A stretch of DNA of 64,000 nucleotides, from NCBI GenBank assembly GCA_963575745.1, contig CAUYUJ010004758.1:476524-540523 (forward strand). The letters run 5' to 3'. Position 1 is the first letter of the stretch. Each line of letters starts with the position of its first letter. The position numbers and the translations under genes are program-made. Below, one piece after another: positions 60,013 to 64,000 of the stretch. The DNA is from Prorocentrum cordatum (taxonomy: Eukaryota > Sar > Dinophyceae > Prorocentrales > Prorocentraceae). Under the pieces are notes generated by a model that worked only from the letters and a program-made list of their open reading frames with translations, searched no databases and was not told the origin of the DNA.

Positions 60013-60867
60013 TCATGTCAATGATCCCCAGGGAACTTCTTGGAGAGCACTCGTGCGAGGTCGGGGCTCGAGGTGACGAATCAGAAGGTATTTGATGGGG
60101 CTCGCCACCTGATCACAGTTGCCGCATCGACAATCACGACCGACAGCCTCGAATACATCTTCGCGACCCTTCAGCCATATCATCTCCGGCCCGCCCCACG
60201 ACTGAGCAGATTGAGGCCGCTCGATGTCGGAGCGACGACCGCGCCCCAGCTGGAACCGCGCCATCTGCGCGCACAGTCGAAGTAATTGCTGGGCCCTGGC
60301 AGGTCGTCGCCGATGCTCCAAGGAGGAAGACCGTGGGTCCGTGAACTAGAAGACGCTGAACATGGCGCGCGGCGGTGACTGACGGTGGCGCGCGGTGGGT
60401 TCGCCCCTCGCGCAGCTGCCGCCACATCTCGAGCGGCGACCAATCCTCCGCGGGCCCCAGCCGGCAGCGATGTCCAGGGCCTTGAACGGGCCCAGGCCGT
60501 TGAGCTCGGCCACTGGCCCAGCGCGCTCTGGACTGAAGAGCTCGCGCAGGCTTGATGGACCAAGGTGGGTAGTGGCATCTGCAGTGCACTTCACGAGACG
60601 CCTCCTCTGTCGGCGAATGAAATGGCCAGAAGCGTTCTCAGTCGCGCGATGGGCGCCATCGAGCTCGGCGGCCATCGCGCCCGAATCCTGGTCGGCGGGC
60701 CGTCGGTTGGCGTCGCCATGCACCTGTCCGCGTCGTCGCCGTGGATCGCCTGGGCGGCTGTCTGGGTCTTCAGCTCCTGCGGAGGCGGTTCCGCATTCGC
60801 CGAGTTCCGTGGGTCGTTCGCTGCGCCTTTTGGAGCCGGGATCAAATTCGACTGCTTTTCGGACCAA
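60013..60867 (-). pseudogene. Unassigned pol region between protease-like and integrase segments
   Basis: Overlapping minus-strand frames of 100-170 codons with no clear motif; one contains CRCGNC, perhaps part of the zinc-binding N-terminus of an integrase. Assignment is by position only. Confidence 0.3.
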
Positions 60868-61246
60868 GCGACGGCCAGGCAGATCGCAACCTCAGGGTTG
60901 CTGACGAGGGGCTCCAAGTAGTCACTGAAGCCATTCGGGGCGAAGTCCACGAGGGAGACGGCGCGTGGCCACCTGCTCTAGCAGGCAGAAGTCGCCCTGG
61001 CAAGTCGTAGATCGCGACCGCGCCACGGGCCACGTCGACGCGAGACTTCACGGCCCCGATGCGCCCCCGAGACATCGGAAAGGGCGCTGGGCCAGGGGCG
61101 AGCGACCACTTGGCTATCGCACTCCTGCCGAAGATGTCCGACGGTAACACGGCCTCATTTACTGACGACAGACAGCCATCGTTCCCGAAGGCCGCCTTCG
61201 GCGCATCTGGAAAGGTAGACCGGTCGTAGCGCATCTGCGTCGCCAT
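60842..61246 (-). pseudogene. Possible copia-like aspartic protease C-terminal segment
   Basis: SRGRIGAVKSRVDVARGAVA followed by RLLPARAGGHAPSPSW resembles the end of retroelement proteases, where L-G-A-V-I-D-x-x-x-G is followed by a G-H-x-x-L strand. The catalytic D-S/T-G is not identified. It lies upstream of the integrase in the expected order. Confidence 0.4.
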
Positions 61247-61252
61247 CTGATG

Positions 61253-61870
61253 TTAGAGTAACTGGAACCACGATGACTGTCGGATTTCCTGGAGACTCTG
61301 GCCCATCGTGCCCCTGATTCTCCGTAGGGTGGCATTGCCCTGCTCGCCCTGGAACTTATCCTGCGCTGCCTCGAACTCTTGACGCGCACGGCAGTCAGCC
61401 CGTTCCTCCTCGCGGATCGCACGTCGAAGGTGTTCGGGGGCCGCTCTGCTCAGAGCCCCGGCATGAGATAGCCAGCAACGTGTCCGTTCGAGATAGCCAG
61501 CAACGCCCGTTCTTCTCGACGAGAACCGTGGCGCGAACGCCGACGGGCGCTGTTCCCCCAATCTTCCCGGCGCCCCTTGCCTCGACCCCGTCGCCAATGC
61601 GCCGCGCGATCCCCAGCTCGAAACTGTCGCAGAAGACGCGGTCGAGCCACCAGAGCAGTCTGCCCGACCTCGTCGCCGCTGCACATCAAAACCGCCAGCC
61701 GCGCTGCAGCTCGGACAACGGCCGGCCCCTAGTAAACCTCGGTGCGCAGCGCCAGGCCGTCGGCGACAACGCCCAGCGCACCCTGGAGAAGGTCGGCCGG
61801 AAGTGGCGAATCGCGTCCGAAGACGCGCCGATGCTGACACTGGTTCCGAAGTACACGGTTCTTCTGATCG
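61253..61870 (-). pseudogene. Extra copia-like integrase C-terminal region
   Basis: Shares with 62880-63470 a series of DNA blocks (CAGCCCGTTCCTCCTCGCGG, CTTGCCTCGACCCCGTCGCC). It is joined directly to the RT of the right-hand copy near 61870, so RT sequence runs into an integrase tail. A short internal duplication (GAGATAGCCAGCAACG) lies at 61468-61505. Confidence 0.6.
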
Positions 61871-61876
61871 GGTCCG

Positions 61877-62642
61877 CGTCTCGTCCTCAGCAATGCTCTG
61901 ATACGTAAGACAACCTGAGATCTTCAAATGGCATCGGCTGGGCGCGTCGCCCAAGCCGTAGATATGCAGCACGAACTCCTCCAACTGGTTGAGATGGAGC
62001 CGCGGAAGATCCCCATGGCGGCTGCTTCGCATTGCTGAGGACCGCATGGGCGGTGCAGCGGGTCAGACTACATGAATACGCCTCGAATGTCGCCGATCTG
62101 TAATCGCCAAGGGTTTGAGGCCGCCAGCTGGAGGACAAGCATCCGAGTATTCGGTGATACCGTTGGAGCCGCAGTCTGATTCCAGTATACCAGTTTGAAC
62201 GCATCCGGCTCCTTGAAGCCACGGGCAACCCATCGCGCCTTCACGAGCTCCTGGCCGTCCGCGTCGTACTTGAGGGTGAGAACGAACCCCGTCTCCACTA
62301 GCCGATCTGGTCGAGTCCGCTTGATCTCGCCCGACTCCTTCAGATTGCATGCTTGCGCTGCATGCTTCTCCTGATCGACATTCTGCCACTCAGCCTAGCC
62401 GCGATGATGCTATCAGCGAGATCTGGACGCGTCTTCTCGGCTCTCTCTTTTCGGCCATTGACCAGAGCACCTCGTCGCGTGGACTGCCGGCCCGCACCGT
62501 GGCAGGCAGGCGCTAGCCACGATGCGGGACCAGGCGCCGCCCGCCTCTGCCAGCGCGGCGGCCTCCACCGCAGCCTGAAGAGCTGCGATGGATGAGAAAA
62601 CTGAAGTGTCTGCCAGTGGCTCAGTGTCGGCTGGAACGGCAA
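61877..62642 (-). pseudogene. Copia-like reverse transcriptase, copy 1
   Basis: Across frames: TRPDLADSIIAARLSG, then KARWVARGFK, NQTAAPTVSPNTRMLVL and WRLQIGDIRGVFM (motif A with Asp), then HLNQLEEFVLHIYGLGDAP, the L-Y-G-L-x-Q-A-P signature of copia RT. The Y-x-D-D motif is not reached before the junction at ~61870. At least two frameshifts. Confidence 0.75.
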
Positions 62643-62767
62643 TCTGACGGAGCCCCTCGCGGGGCGATCTGCAATCGAGGTCGAACGCCCGCTCGGCCGC
62701 GATGCCGTCGGGGGCCCCCGAAGTCTCCTCAGCGATCCGCTTCGCCGAATGGTCTACGTCGAGCTCG

Positions 62768-63949
62768 TCATGGTTTTGCGTCAGCGTCGAGGCAGCGCGT
62801 CCTAAAACACGGCAACCTTGGACAACCCGACCGCGCCAGGGCAACCGTCTGATGGTAGAGCTGCTGGAACCACGATGACTGTCGGACTCCTGGAGACTCC
62901 GGCAGATCGCGCCGCTGACTGTCCGTCGGTAGGTCGGCATAGGTGGCGTTGCCCTGCTCGCCCTTGAACTTCTCCCGCGCTGCCTTGAACTCCTGGCGCG
63001 CATGCCAGTCAGCCCGTTCCTCCTCGCGGGCAGCATGTTGAAGGTGCTCGGGGGCCGCTCTGGTCAGAGACCCAGTATGCGATGGACAGTAGCGCCCGTT
63101 CTCCTCGCCGAGAACCGCGGCGCAACCACGCCGGCGGGCGTTGCCCAATCTTTCCGACGCCCCCTGCCTCGACCCCGTCGCCAATGCGCTGGGCGATTCC
63201 CGTCTCGAAACCGTCGCAGACGACGCGGTCGAGCGCCCAGCAGTCCGCGCGGCCTCGCCGTCGCCGCGCAGCAAGACCGCCAGCCGCGCAGCAGCTCGGA
63301 CGGCAGCCGCCCCCGGGCAAACCTCGCTGCGCAGCGCCAGGCCGTCGGCGACAACGTCTGGCGCATCCTTGAGAACGTCGGCTGGGCGTGGCGGATCGCG
63401 TCCGAGGACGCGCCAATACGGACACTGCTTCCGAAGTAAGCGGTTCATCTGATCGCAGTCCGCGGCGACGCACTGCTCCCATACCTTATGAGACTTCGGC
63501 TGAGTGGAACCGATTGTCTCATTCAATGCACTCGAGGAGCCGCGCCTCTCGGCCTCGACAAGGGACCAGTGAGCCCCGCCTGGGGGAACCTCACAGTCGA
63601 CGCCACCGCAAATCGAGCACCTCGGTCACGATCGCCCCGGCGTCGGCCCAAGCCGAGTCGCGCTCGGCTCGGACCGGCGCGCCGCGAAGCCGACGCCACC
63701 CGATGTCCCAAGCCTTCCTCGGAGTTCCACTGGGCCATACCGTCGCCCGCCAGCGGCATCATCTTCTTGGGGGGGGGGGCCGGCCGGCACCGCCCGCGAC
63801 ATTGAGCGCGGCGGGTCTACCCTGAGATGTAGCAGGGCCGTTCGTTGACGTCGAAACCGATCTCCGGCGAGACCTGCAGATCCATTGGCACGGTAGCGGG
63901 CCTCGGGAGCTTCGGGGCCGTGTTCTGCTCGCGGACGTCGCACTGGCAC
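62768..63949 (-). pseudogene. Copia-like integrase, copy 1
   Basis: From the right: a strand read as VSPEIGFDVNER, in the place of the first catalytic Asp (G-x-D); then GAPVRAERDSAWADAG with the second Asp; then AHWSLVEAERRGSS with the catalytic-type Glu before Arg-Arg-Gly; then NETIGSTQPKSHKVWEQ and RVLGRDPPRPADVLK; then a Glu/Arg-rich helix. These lie in different frames, so the gene is broken. Probably continues beyond the window edge. Confidence 0.6.
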
Positions 63950-64000
63950 TGGCGAGCGATGGCCGCGGCCTCCCCGACGCCCCCCGTCGCCTCAGGGCGC

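Larger units (their letters stand above)
58385..63949 (-). mobile_element. Scrambled Ty1/copia-like pol sequences, minus strand
   Basis: Reading right to left: integrase core, integrase C-terminal region and the first part of RT; then a second integrase C-terminal region; then a protease-like segment, an unassigned middle, integrase core, integrase C-terminal region and a truncated RT start. Integrase before RT is the copia order. The two RT starts (58425-58590 and 62220-62370) are near-identical in DNA, so these are copies of one family. No LTRs are visible and every segment has frame breaks. Confidence 0.7.

Overview
This window looks like accessory nuclear DNA of a dinoflagellate. That is an inference from its high GC, its dense triplet microsatellites and its retroelement types; no host gene confirms it. 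I found no conserved cellular gene, rRNA, tRNA, snRNA, CRISPR array or spliced-leader acceptor. Almost all coding capacity belongs to retrotransposons, most of them interrupted by stops or frameshifts, set in a matrix of micro- and minisatellites.

Layout. 1.6-6.8 kb: a decayed LINE on the minus strand (AP-type endonuclease, reverse transcriptase, C2H2 finger) lying between two GAG/CTC microsatellites. 7-26 kb: mostly repeats, including two tandem copies of a composite element (11.06-12.90 and 12.91-14.49 kb) made of a conserved head, a CAGCCT array, a 73-bp minisatellite and a conserved tail, with 12-bp inverted repeats near the ends. The same interval holds a LINE 3' fragment with an RNase H remnant (14.9-16.0 kb), an array of about 36-bp palindromes (17.2-17.5 kb), a GATCGAG array and several kilobases of CAT triplets. 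26.6-36.1 kb: a LINE-like element on the plus strand whose ORF2 has RNase H ahead of the endonuclease, then RT, a C2H2 finger and a cytosine-methyltransferase-like domain. Inverted 18-bp minisatellites bracket it.

The most striking object is at 38,833-54,482: a tyrosine-recombinase retrotransposon of about 15.65 kb with split direct repeats in the order A1 - ORFs - B1 - A2 - B2. A1 and A2 are 130 bp with one mismatch. B1 and B2 are about 228 bp and each carries a strong hairpin. It encodes a gag-like protein with predicted membrane segments, a CCCH finger, a methyltransferase-like domain with motifs I, IV, VI and VIII, an RT, a DIRS-type RNase H, a second segment resembling the C-terminal half of a cytosine methyltransferase, and a tyrosine recombinase with a complete R/H-x-x-R/W/Y set. 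This fits the Ngaro/PAT architecture but is far larger and has extra domains.

54.5-58.4 kb: an A-rich block, ~150-bp repeats, CCAAGACGGCC-type repeats and a third copy of the composite element. 58.4-63.95 kb: scrambled, degenerate Ty1/copia-like pol sequences on the minus strand (integrase upstream of RT), with three copies of the integrase C-terminal region.

How the genes would work together. In the tyrosine-recombinase element the gag-like protein would package RNA, RT and RNase H would make cDNA from a circular or split-repeat intermediate, and the recombinase would integrate it. The methyltransferase-like parts may modify element or host DNA. The two LINEs would nick with an AP-type endonuclease and prime on target. 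Interruptions in every element mean activity is not implied.
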